Assembly (NCBI GenBank): GCA_946886995.1
Contig: CAMPJU010000048.1
Span: 1-8,082 of the forward strand
Source of the DNA: an uncultured Lysobacteraceae bacterium
GTDB taxonomy: Bacteria; Pseudomonadota; Gammaproteobacteria; Xanthomonadales; Xanthomonadaceae
DNA: 8,082 bases
Direction: 5' to 3'
Shown here one piece after another: positions 1 through 8,082 of the stretch. The notes under the pieces were generated by a model. The model worked only from the letters and a program-made list of their open reading frames with translations. It had not been told where the DNA came from and searched no databases. The position numbers were made by a program, and so were the translations under genes. Position 1 is the first letter of the stretch; the number at the start of each line of letters is the position of its first letter.

Positions 1-1
1 C

Positions 2-1345
2 GCCGAGGTGCTGCTCGACGGCGCTGCCGACTATTCGCTGCTGACCCTGGCGGGGCCCGACCGGCTGGTCCTGGACCTGCCCGGCGTGGCGTTGCCGAAG
101 CACCTGCCGATGCCGGCGGGCCGCGGCCTGGTCCGCGCGGTGCGCACCGGCCATCCCGTGCCGGGGACGACCCGGGTGGTGTTCGACCTGGCCGCGCCGG
201 TCGCCGTCCTGAAGCCGCGGCTGGAGCCGACGATCGGGGGCCAGCGGCTGGTGCTGGAATGGCCCGGCGACGATGCCTCGGTCGCCGCCGCGATCCTCAA
301 CGGCGCCGCGACCAGCGGTGCGTCGCCCGCTGGCACGGCGACGGCAATGCAGCCTCCCGCACCCGCCGTCGACCCTGCCGCCGCGTCCGCCGCCGCGACG
401 TCGCGACTCATCGCGCAGCTGGGCGGGACACCTCCCGCGCCAGTGGCCACGCATGCACCCAGCGCAACCGTCCGCGTCCCGACCACGGTCGCCACCGGCG
501 AGCCCGTGCGCGCGCAGCCGACCGCGCAGCCGCCCGTCGTTGCCGCCCCGCCGCCGCGCCCCGTCGCAGCAAAGCCCACCCGGCCGCTGGTCATCGCGAT
601 CGATGCCGGCCACGGCGGCCAGGATCCCGGCGCCATCGGCCAGGGCGGCAAGCGCGAGAAGGACGTGACCCTCGCGATCAGCCGCGAACTCGCGCGCCTG
701 GTCAACGCGACGCCGGGGCTGAAGGCCTACCTGGTCCGCGACGGCGACGTGTTCATCCCGCTCTACAAGCGCGCCCGGCTCGCGCGCGAGGCGGACGCCG
801 ACATCTTCGTGTCGATCCATGCCGACGCCGCGGAAAACCGCAGCGCCGACGGTTCCTCGGTGTACGTGCTGTCGCTGAAGGGCGCGTCCTCGCAGCGCGC
901 ACGCTGGCTCGCCGACAAGGAGAACGCGGCCGACCTGCTCGGCGGCGTGCGCGTCGCCGAAGCCGGCAACACGCTCAACGCCGTGCTGCTGGACCTGACG
1001 CAGAGCGGCAACATGCGCGCCTCGGAGGACGCCGGCGCGCAGGTGCTGTCCAGCCTCCAGCAGGTCGGCAACGTGCACAAGCGCGCGGTGGAACGCGCCA
1101 ACTTCGCGGTGCTGCGCACCGCCGACATGCCGGCGATGCTGGTCGAGACGGCCTTCATCTCCAATCCGGAAGAGGAGCGCCGCCTGGGCGACCCGGCGTT
1201 CCAGGCCAGGCTGGCGAGCGCGATGCTCAAGGGGATCAACACCTACTTCGAACGACAGCCGCCGCCGGGCACGCTGTATGCGCAGCGCGCCGCGCAACAG
1301 GGCGGCGCGGGCGTCGGCATCGGCATCGCCGCCGGGACCCACTAG
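2..1345 (+). CDS. N-acetylmuramoyl-L-alanine amidase, AmiB/AmiC type (AMIN + Amidase_3), 5' partial
   Basis: Periplasmic zinc amidase that cleaves the amide bond between MurNAc and the stem peptide of peptidoglycan, used to split the septum at cell division. The reading frame is open to the window edge, so the signal peptide and true start lie upstream; 447 residues are visible. Residues 1-92 resemble an AMIN domain, which binds septal peptidoglycan. Residues about 95-190 are an Ala/Pro/Thr-rich linker, and Amidase_3 spans about 195-419. Expected zinc ligands are His204 (DAGHGG), Glu219 (REKDV) and His273 (SIHADA), with the catalytic Glu382 in VETAFISN. Residues 293-361 form the insertion seen in LytM-factor-activated amidases. 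No C-terminal LysM repeat is visible; the protein ends in a short Gly/Ala tail. mutL follows 16 nt downstream, as amiB-mutL does in E. coli, although xanthomonad homologues are often called AmiC, so no symbol is given. Family assignment is firm; the exact paralogue is not. Confidence 0.95.
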   Translation, partial: AEVLLDGAADYSLLTLAGPDRLVLDLPGVALPKHLPMPAGRGLVRAVRTGHPVPGTTRVVFDLAAPVAVLKPRLEPTIGGQRLVLEWPGDDASVAAAILNGAATSGASPAGTATAMQPPAPAVDPAAASAAATSRLIAQLGGTPPAPVATHAPSATVRVPTTVATGEPVRAQPTAQPPVVAAPPPRPVAAKPTRPLVIAIDAGHGGQDPGAIGQGGKREKDVTLAISRELARLVNATPGLKAYLVRDGDVFIPLYKRARLAREADADIFVSIHADAAENRSADGSSVYVLSLKGASSQRARWLADKENAADLLGGVRVAEAGNTLNAVLLDLTQSGNMRASEDAGAQVLSSLQQVGNVHKRAVERANFAVLRTADMPAMLVETAFISNPEEERRLGDPAFQARLASAMLKGINTYFERQPPPGTLYAQRAAQQGGAGVGIGIAAGTH

Positions 1346-1361
1346 CCGCTACGATGACGGG

Positions 1362-3172
<1,811 letters not shown>

Positions 3173-3173
<1 letters not shown>

Positions 3174-4129
3174 TGGAGAAGTGGAGGCTGTTGCCGATGT
3201 GCGTGCCGATGCTGTCGGCGGTCCTGTTGCTGGGAGGTTGCGACGGAATGGACGAGACCCCGGACCCGGATGCGGCTGCGGTGGAGGCCGCGGCGCAGGC
3301 CGCCTTCGATGCGGACCAGCTGGCCTGGCGCGACACGCGCCGCGCGCGATTGCTCGAGCCCACCGGCTGGGCCAGCCTGGTCGGCCTGCACTGGATCGAA
3401 CCCGGCGCTCACCGCGTCGGCAGCGACGTGGACAACGGCATCCGCCTGGCCATGGGCCCCGCGCACCTGGGCGTGCTGCGCAACGAGGACGGCACCGTGA
3501 CCTTCATGCCCGATCCGGAAGCAGGCGTGCTGCTCGACGACGCACCGCTCGCCGGCGCATCGCCGCTGCGGACGGATGCGCAACCCGGCGGGCCCGCCGT
3601 GCTGTCGTTCGACGACGGCAAGGGGCAGGCGAGCGTGATCGCGCGCGACGACCGCCTCGCGCTGCGCGTACGCCATGCCGACGCACCGACGCGCACCGGC
3701 TTCACCACGCTCGAGTACTGGCCGGGCGGGCGCGACTGGGTGGTGGATGCGCGCTTCGAGCCGCATCCGGAAGGCCGCACGATCCAGATCGCCAACATCA
3801 TCGGCTCGCTCGACGACACACCGAACCCGGGCGCACTCGTGTTCGAGCGCGACGGCCGCACGCACCGGATCGAGGCGCTGGACGACGGCAGCGACGAACT
3901 GTTCCTGGTGTTCGCCGACCGCACCAGCGGCCACGGCAGCTACAGCGCAGGCCGCTACCTGTACGTGCCGCGGCCCGGCGCGGACGGCCGCGTGCAGGTC
4001 GACTTCAACCGCGCGTACAACCCGCCGTGTGCGTTCACCGCCTTCGCGACGTGCCCGTTGCCGCCGCCGGAGAACCGGCTGGACCTGGCCATCACCGCGG
4101 GCGAAAAGGCGTACGGTGGTCCCCACTAG
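3173..4129 (+). CDS. DUF1684 domain lipoprotein, function unknown
   Basis: A 318-residue predicted lipoprotein. Residues 1-23 are a lipoprotein signal peptide with lipobox LGGC (20-23), so Cys23 would be lipidated and be residue +1; +2 is Asp. A DUF1684 domain fills most of the rest: WASLVGLHWIEPG (66-78), GSDVDNGIRL (83-92), FTTLEYWPGGRDWVVDARF (177-195), and the family's C-terminal signature DFNRAYNPPCAF (277-288) followed by CPLPPPENRL (294-303). Cys286 and Cys294 sit in that signature and could form a disulfide. No biochemical role for the family is known to me. The start ATG shares one base with the mutL stop (TGATG) and has a good Shine-Dalgarno, so the two are probably translationally coupled. 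The next gene begins 13 nt after the stop. Family call is confident; function unassigned. Confidence 0.88.
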
Positions 4130-4131
4130 AC

Positions 4132-4136
4132 AGGAG
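4132..4136 (+). promoter_or_regulatory. Ribosome binding site for the TraB/GumN gene
   Basis: AGGAG lies 6 nt before ATG 4143 in the 13-nt gap after the DUF1684 stop. It fixes the start at the first residue of a clear signal peptide. Confidence 0.75.
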
Positions 4137-4142
4137 TTCCCG

Positions 4143-5078
4143 ATGCGCAAGCTGCACGCCCTGGTCGCCGGCTGCCTGGTCGGCCTCGTCTCGTCCGCGG
4201 CGGTGGCCGCGCCGCCGGTCCCGCTGCTCTGGAAGGTCTCCGACGGCGACAACGCCCTGTACCTGCTGGGCTCGTTCCACATGCTCAAGCCGACGGATTA
4301 CCCGCTCTCGCCCGACGTCGCCAGCGCGGCGGAGGACGCCGAGTCGGTGCTGTTCGAAATCTCGCCGGAGGAAATGAACTCCCCGGCCCTGGCGGCGGAC
4401 ATGATGCAGGCGGCGCTGCGTACCGACGGCAGCACGCTCGACGGCGAGATCGGTCCGGAACTGGCTGCAAGGCTCGACGCCTGGTCCGACGCACTGCCGG
4501 CCGGGTCGATGATGAACGCCGACGTGCTGCAGCGTTTCGAGCCCTGGTTCGCGGGCCTCACGATCTCCATCCTGCAGATGACCACGATGGGCCTGGACCC
4601 GGCCCTCGGCCTCGACCGCCACTTCATGGACCTGGCCGCCGAAGCCGGCAAGCCGGTCGGCGGCCTGGAGACCGCGGCGCGGCAGATCGCGCTGTTCGAC
4701 GGGATGGATCCCGGCGAGCAGGTGCAGATGCTGGCCGACGCACTCGACGATGCCGCCGCCGGCACCGCGAAGCTCGATGAAATGCACGCCGACTGGCGCG
4801 CCGGCCGCGCCGACGCCCTGTGGGACGGCATGGCGGCGGAGATGCGGGAGGAGTACCCGGCGCTGTACCAGCGCATCAACGTGGACCGCAACGAAGCGTG
4901 GCTGCCGGCGCTCGCGGCGCGCCTGGACGCGCCCGGCGACGACGACACGCTGGTGGTGGTCGGCGCCCTGCACCTGCTGGGCGAGGACGGCGTCGTCGCC
5001 GGCCTGCGCGAACGTGGCTACACGGTGGAACGCATCTGCAGCGCGTGCGAGGCGGAGGCTACGACGCCGGCTCCATGA
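4143..5078 (+). CDS. TraB/GumN family exported protein
   Basis: A 311-residue protein of the TraB/GumN (YbaP-like, TIKI-related) family, whose members are known or suspected metal-dependent hydrolases/proteases; a substrate cannot be inferred here. Residues 1-23 form a Sec signal peptide with an Ala-rich cleavage site (AVAA before PPVP), giving a periplasmic protein. Family marks are GSFHMLK at 43-49 (first GxxH), GLET with Glu176, DRNEAW with Arg249 and Asn250, and [11 protein letters not shown] from 274 (second GxxH, His277). The length is normal for YbaP-like proteins. The C-terminus carries a CSAC pair (299-302) before a short polar tail. The last 20 nt overlap the end of the convergent rnfB gene. 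Position after mutL and the DUF1684 lipoprotein suggests co-transcription, but no functional link can be read from sequence. It shares a family with Xanthomonas GumN, but there is no gum cluster here. Confidence 0.9.
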   Translation: MRKLHALVAGCLVGLVSSAAVAAPPVPLLWKVSDGDNALYLLGSFHMLKPTDYPLSPDVASAAEDAESVLFEISPEEMNSPALAADMMQAALRTDGSTLDGEIGPELAARLDAWSDALPAGSMMNADVLQRFEPWFAGLTISILQMTTMGLDPALGLDRHFMDLAAEAGKPVGGLETAARQIALFDGMDPGEQVQMLADALDDAAAGTAKLDEMHADWRAGRADALWDGMAAEMREEYPALYQRINVDRNEAWLPALAARLDAPGDDDTLVVVGALHLLGEDGVVAGLRERGYTVERICSACEAEATTPAP

Positions 5079-5466
5079 CGATGCAGTCGACCGGGCATGC
5101 CGGCACGCACAGCTCGCAACCGGTGCACAGCGGCTCGACCACGACGTGCATGTGCTTCGACCCGCCGACGATCGCATCGACCGGACAGGCCTGGATGCAT
5201 TTGGTGCATCCGATGCACAGTTCCTCCAGCACCAGCGCGACCCGCGGCGCCTGCTGCACGCCGCGCGCGCGGTCGTAGGGCACGGGTTTCACGCCCAGCA
5301 ACCGGGCCAGTGCGAGTGCCCCGGCATCGCCCCCGGGCGGGCACCGGTCCGGCCCCGCTTCGCGCCTTGCCATGGCCTCGGCGTACGGACGGCATCCATC
5401 GAACCCGCACTGCCCGCACTGCGTCTGCGGGAGCAGGCGGTCGAGGCGTTCGGTGAAGTCGGTCAT
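5059..5466 (-). CDS. rnfB: RnfB-like iron-sulfur ferredoxin (short, soluble form)
   Basis: A 135-residue iron-sulfur protein resembling the cytoplasmic part of RnfB, the electron-entry subunit of Rnf/Rsx complexes. Residues 14-42 carry the RnfB-type 4Fe-4S motif (CGQCGFDGC, Cys17, 20, 25 and later Cys42). Two bacterial ferredoxin clusters follow: Cys84, 87, 90, 94 ([12 protein letters not shown]) and Cys114, 117, 120, 124 ([12 protein letters not shown]). Typical RnfB (E. coli RsxB, about 190 residues) begins with a hydrophobic membrane helix. This protein begins [16 protein letters not shown] and has none, so it should be cytoplasmic. No rnfA, C, D, G or E is in the window. It lies 5 nt downstream of metG with a closely spaced GAGG (5470-5473), implying co-transcription. 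It may act as a stand-alone electron donor rather than an Rnf subunit (inference). Its 3' end overlaps the opposing TraB/GumN gene. Confidence 0.93.
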   Translation of the reverse strand: MTDFTERLDRLLPQTQCGQCGFDGCRPYAEAMARREAGPDRCPPGGDAGALALARLLGVKPVPYDRARGVQQAPRVALVLEELCIGCTKCIQACPVDAIVGGSKHMHVVVEPLCTGCELCVPACPVDCIVMEPAS

Positions 5467-5471
5467 CCGCC

Positions 5472-7520
5472 TCAGCGGACGGGCATGCCGGGTTCGGCGG
5501 CGGGGTCTGCATCGAGCAGCGCCAGGCGCCCGGCGTCGAAGCCGGCCGACAGGATCATCCCCTCGCTCACGCCGAAGCGCATCTTCCGCGGCGCGAGGTT
5601 GGCGATGAACACGACGTTGCGGCCGACCAGCTTTTCCGGCTCGCCGTACGACGCGCGGATGCCCGAGAAGATCTGTCGCGTGCCCAGTTCGCCGGCGTCC
5701 AGTTCGAAGCGCAGCAGCTTGTCGGATCCCTCGACGAACTCGCAGGCGACCACCTTGCCGATGCGCAGGTCCAGCCTTGCGAAGTCGTCGATCCCCACGG
5801 TGGGAGCAGTCGATGCCGCTCCCGCCGGGGCAGGCGTGGCGGCCGTGGCAGGCGCGGCAGGCGCGGCGGGCATGGATTCCTTGCTGGCTTCGGTCATGGC
5901 TTCGATCTGCTTCGGGTCGATCCGGGTGAACAGCGGCTGGTACCGCTCGATGGGGGTGCCGAGCAGCGGCGCGGCGGCGTCTTCCCAGCGTGTCACGGGC
6001 GCGCGCAGGAATGCCTCGGCGCGCTCGGCCACGCGCGGCAGCACCGGCTTCAGCGCGATCGCCAGCACCCGGAACAGGTTCAGTCCCTGCGTGCACACCG
6101 CCTGCAGTTCGGCGTCGCTTCCTTCCTGTTTCGCGATCACCCACGGCTTGCGCTCGTCGATCCAGCGGTTCGCCTCGTCGGCGAGCGACATCGCCAGGCG
6201 CAGCGCGGTGGCGGCCTCGTTGCGCTGGTAGGCCGCGGCGATCGGACCGACCTCCGCGACGAACCGCTCGTACATCGCCTTGTCCACCAGTGCGTCCGCG
6301 AGCCGCCCGTCGAAGCGCTTGTCGATGAAGCCCGCGCAGCGGCTGGCCAGGTTCACGAACTTGCCGACCAGGTCCGCGTTCACGCGCGCCACGAAGTCGG
6401 CCAGGTTGAGGTCCAGGTCGTCCACGCCGCCGGACGTCTTGGCCGCGTAGTAGTAGCGCAGCGCCTCCGGGTCGAGCCCGGCTTCGAGGTAGGTGCGCGC
6501 CATCACGAAGGTGCCGCGCGACTTGGACATCTTCGCGCCGTCGACGGTCAGGTAGCCGTTGACGTGCAGCCGGGTCGGCGCGCGGAAGCCCGCGCCGTGC
6601 AGCACCGCCGGCCAGAACAGCCCGTGGAAGTTGACGATGTCCTTGCCGATGAAGTGGTGCAGTTCCGCCTTGCTGTCGCGCGCCAGGTACGAGAAGAAGT
6701 CCAGGCCTTCGCGCTCGCACAGCGCCTGGAAGCTCGACAGGTAGCCGATCGGCGCGTCGATCCAGACATACAGGTACTTGCCCGGGTGCCCCGGGATCTC
6801 GAAGCCGAAGTACGGCTTGTCGCGGGAAATGTCCCACGGCCGCAAGCCGCCCTCCGCGTCCAGCCACTCGCGCAGCTTGGCCTTGACGCCCGGCACGGCG
6901 ACGTCGCCGGACAGCCACTCGCGCAGGAAGGCCGCGAAGTCGCCCAGCTCGAAGAAGAAGTGCTCGGAGGACCGCAGTTCCGGTGTCGCGCCACTGACCG
7001 CCGAACGCGGGTCCAGCAGGTCCGTCGGCGCGTACGTGGCGCCGCAGTGTTCGCAGTTGTCGCCGTACTGGTCCGGCGTGCCGCAGCGCGGGCAGGTGCC
7101 GCGCACGTAGCGGTCGGGCAGGAACATGCCCTCGGCCGGGTCGTACAGCTGTTCCACCGAGCGCCGCCGCACGTGGCCGTTGTTGTCGAGCTTGGCGTAG
7201 ATCGCCTCGGTCAGCGCGCGGTTGCGCGCCGAATGCGTCGAGTCGTAGTGGTCGAACGCGACCAGGAAGTCCGCGAAGTCCCGCTCGTGTCCCGCCTGCA
7301 CGGCGGCGATGAACGCCTCCGGGGTGGTCCCGGCCTTCTGCGCGGCCAGCATGATCGGCGTGCCATGGGTGTCGTCCGCGCAGACGAACCACGCGACGTG
7401 GCCCGCCAGCCGTTGCGCGCGGACCCAGATGTCGCCCTGGATGTAGCCGACCAGGTGCCCGAGGTGCAGCGGCCCGTTGGCGTAGGGCAGGGCGCAGGAG
7501 ACGACGAGTTCGCGCGTCAC
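5472..7520 (-). CDS. metG: Methionyl-tRNA synthetase
   Basis: Cytoplasmic class I aminoacyl-tRNA synthetase that charges tRNA-Met and initiator tRNA with methionine. The 682-residue protein is full length. The Rossmann catalytic core begins at the N-terminus with [11 protein letters not shown] (HIGH-type motif 19-22). The connective peptide has one zinc knuckle with Cys143, 146, 156 and 159, and KMSKS is at 330-334. The anticodon-binding helical domain follows (about 390-545), including the NxxxxDERKPW-type segment near 451-460. An Ala/Pro/Thr linker (about 549-574) leads to a C-terminal dimerising tRNA-binding domain (about 576-682, with [17 protein letters not shown] and NLAPRKMRF). The GTG start at 7520 is chosen because family N-termini begin a few residues before PYANG. 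It overlaps the upstream DUF2147 stop as GTGA, with AGGAG 11 nt ahead. Upstream in-frame sequence is just an open shadow frame. rnfB follows after 5 nt. Confidence 0.97.
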   Translation of the reverse strand: MTRELVVSCALPYANGPLHLGHLVGYIQGDIWVRAQRLAGHVAWFVCADDTHGTPIMLAAQKAGTTPEAFIAAVQAGHERDFADFLVAFDHYDSTHSARNRALTEAIYAKLDNNGHVRRRSVEQLYDPAEGMFLPDRYVRGTCPRCGTPDQYGDNCEHCGATYAPTDLLDPRSAVSGATPELRSSEHFFFELGDFAAFLREWLSGDVAVPGVKAKLREWLDAEGGLRPWDISRDKPYFGFEIPGHPGKYLYVWIDAPIGYLSSFQALCEREGLDFFSYLARDSKAELHHFIGKDIVNFHGLFWPAVLHGAGFRAPTRLHVNGYLTVDGAKMSKSRGTFVMARTYLEAGLDPEALRYYYAAKTSGGVDDLDLNLADFVARVNADLVGKFVNLASRCAGFIDKRFDGRLADALVDKAMYERFVAEVGPIAAAYQRNEAATALRLAMSLADEANRWIDERKPWVIAKQEGSDAELQAVCTQGLNLFRVLAIALKPVLPRVAERAEAFLRAPVTRWEDAAAPLLGTPIERYQPLFTRIDPKQIEAMTEASKESMPAAPAAPATAATPAPAGAASTAPTVGIDDFARLDLRIGKVVACEFVEGSDKLLRFELDAGELGTRQIFSGIRASYGEPEKLVGRNVVFIANLAPRKMRFGVSEGMILSAGFDAGRLALLDADPAAEPGMPVR

Positions 7521-7954
7521 TCCCGGACCCACTCCTGCTGCCGGCAGAAGAACGCGATGCAACCGGCCACGCCCAGGCGGTCGTCGCCCAGCATTTCGAG
7601 CTTGGCCTTGTAGGTCTTGCCCTTGGCCGGGTCGAGGATCCGCCCGCCGCCATACTCGCCGCCGCCTTCGTCGGTCATGCCCCAGAGGATGGTCATGCCC
7701 TTGATCGGCTTGCCCTTGTTGGCGCCCTCGCAGTCGTCGCAGGTCGGGTTCGGCCCCTTGTCGGAGTGCAGGATGTCGACGACGCGACCCTGCAGCGTGC
7801 CGTCGTCCATGCGCGCGATCTCGACGATCGATTTCACCTTGCCGGTGTCGTCGTCGATGGTCTTCCAGCGGCCCTCGGGCGTCGCGGCCGCGGTGAAACC
7901 GGCCGCCAGCAGCAGCGGCAGGCCCAGCAGGGTGGCAAGGAGCCTCGTGTTCAT
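7517..7954 (-). CDS. DUF2147 exported protein, function unknown
   Basis: A 145-residue predicted periplasmic protein of the DUF2147 family. Residues 1-24 look like a Sec signal peptide ([19 protein letters not shown] then FTAAA before TPEGRW). The mature part shows the family pattern: [19 protein letters not shown] (28-46), GRVVDIL (56-62), [11 protein letters not shown] (82-92), [19 protein letters not shown] (103-121) and a final [14 protein letters not shown] (131-144). Four cysteines remain after export, in a CxxC (72, 75) and a Cx4C (132, 137), and could make disulfides or bind metal. The ATG at 7954 is preceded by GGAGA with 9-nt spacing. The frame stays open upstream to 8035, but that extension is Arg/Ser-rich and would bury the signal peptide. 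It is the first gene of the leftward operon and overlaps metG by 4 nt. No molecular function is known to me. Confidence 0.88.
   Translation of the reverse strand: MNTRLLATLLGLPLLLAAGFTAAATPEGRWKTIDDDTGKVKSIVEIARMDDGTLQGRVVDILHSDKGPNPTCDDCEGANKGKPIKGMTILWGMTDEGGGEYGGGRILDPAKGKTYKAKLEMLGDDRLGVAGCIAFFCRQQEWVRE
7532..7536 (-). promoter_or_regulatory. Ribosome binding site for metG
   Basis: AGGAG (minus strand) lies within the last codons of the DUF2147 gene, 11 nt before the metG GTG. The spacing is on the long side, which fits translational coupling with the overlapping upstream stop. Confidence 0.5.
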
Positions 7955-7963
7955 GCGGGGGTG

Positions 7964-7968
7964 TCTCC
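7964..7968 (-). promoter_or_regulatory. Ribosome binding site for the DUF2147 gene
   Basis: GGAGA (minus strand) sits 9 nt before ATG 7954. It supports this start at the head of the signal peptide rather than the upstream extension. Confidence 0.6.
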
Positions 7969-7983
7969 GGGAGGATGCGCGCC

Positions 7984-7989
7984 ATGATA
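7984..7989 (-). promoter_or_regulatory. Possible -10 element of the DUF2147-metG-rnfB operon
   Basis: TATCAT on the minus strand matches five of six bases of the sigma-70 -10 consensus and lies 29 nt upstream of ATG 7954, giving a short leader. No acceptable -35 sits at 16-18 nt. The nearest AT-rich piece (TTTATC, 8014-8019) is 24 nt away, so this is only a suggestion. Confidence 0.25.
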
Positions 7990-8082
7990 GGGCGCGACCC
8001 CTCCATTTCGCGAGATAAACGCCCCCCCGCCCCATCCGTGTGCGGCGTGCGCTCCGCTCCGGGAAGGGGGCGCCGGAGTCGC

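Larger units (their letters stand above)
7955..8082. other. Non-coding region upstream of the DUF2147 gene
   Basis: This 128-nt stretch to the window edge has no gene I can support. Besides the ribosome binding site and weak -10 it contains a G-rich tract on the minus strand (8021-8034, seven consecutive G then more G). It also has a 6-bp inverted repeat CTCCGG...CCGGAG (8057-8062 with 8073-8078, 10-nt loop) with no T-run. In E. coli metG is divergent from mrp (apbC). A divergent gene could start beyond the edge here, but none is visible. Confidence 0.5.

Noticed and set aside
290..580. Ala/Pro-rich stretch in the amidase considered as a frameshift or recombination scar
   Set aside because: The frame is continuous on both sides and AMIN-Amidase_3 proteins normally have such a flexible linker.
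1278..1361. Earlier in-frame ATG for mutL at 1278
   Set aside because: It would add 28 Arg/Ala/Ser-rich residues encoded inside the amidase gene; MutL proteins begin close to PIRALP.
5054..5074. Possible hairpin at the convergent junction as a bidirectional terminator
   Set aside because: Only a short imperfect GGAGGC/GCC..CTCC pairing inside both coding regions, without a T-run on either side.
5467..7653. Long open extension of the rnfB frame upstream through metG
   Set aside because: The frame is a shadow of metG in another phase. The real RnfB homology begins only at ATG 5466, with a GAGG and the MTDFTERL start.
7521..8006. In-frame extension of metG upstream of 7520
   Set aside because: It runs through the DUF2147 gene in another phase and shows no similarity to MetG, whereas the GTG at 7520 gives the normal MetG N-terminus.
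8021..8034. Canonical G-quadruplex on the minus strand
   Set aside because: Only about three GGG tracts fall within short loop distance; the next G-run is more than 20 nt away, so the standard four-tract pattern is not met.
8057..8078. Inverted repeat CTCCGG/CCGGAG as an intrinsic terminator or operator
   Set aside because: The stem is 6 bp with a 10-nt loop and no T-run on either strand; such GC-only repeats arise easily by chance here.

Overview
The window is a very GC-rich (near 70% by eye), gene-dense chromosomal segment. It is typical of a gammaproteobacterium of the Xanthomonadaceae/Lysobacteraceae type (Lysobacter, Luteimonas, Xanthomonas, Stenotrophomonas relatives). The assignment rests on the close resemblance of the MetG, MutL and short RnfB proteins to what I remember of that family, and on the very high G/C at third codon positions. 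I see no mobile elements, tRNA or rRNA genes, or CRISPR repeats.

Left half, + strand (about 2-5078): four tightly packed genes that look like one transcription unit. They are a periplasmic AMIN-Amidase_3 N-acetylmuramoyl-L-alanine amidase (its 5' end lies outside the window), the mismatch-repair ATPase/endonuclease mutL, a DUF1684 lipoprotein, and an exported TraB/GumN-family protein. Junctions are 16 nt, a 1-nt stop/start overlap (TGATG), and 13 nt. The amidase-mutL pair is the conserved core of the tsaE-amiB-mutL-miaA-hfq cluster of other gammaproteobacteria. Here the expected miaA and hfq are replaced by two poorly characterised envelope proteins.

Right half, - strand (about 5059-7954): three genes read leftward as a second operon. 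They are an exported DUF2147 protein, metG (methionyl-tRNA synthetase with C-terminal tRNA-binding domain), and a short soluble RnfB-like ferredoxin. DUF2147 and metG overlap by 4 nt (GTGA), and metG and rnfB are 5 nt apart. The two operons converge and their last genes overlap tail-to-tail by 20 nt (5059-5078), leaving no room for a conventional intergenic terminator. The only sizeable non-coding stretch is 7955-8082, upstream of the DUF2147 gene. It holds that gene's ribosome binding site, a possible -10 element and a G-rich tract.

Functionally this is mostly housekeeping: cell separation, DNA mismatch repair, tRNA charging and an iron-sulfur electron carrier, plus three little-known envelope proteins (DUF1684, TraB/GumN, DUF2147). 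I do not see convincing evidence of a new multi-gene system. The points most worth a second look are the MutL nuclease motif, the orphan RnfB lacking its membrane anchor, the convergent gene overlap, and the envelope proteins coupled to housekeeping genes.
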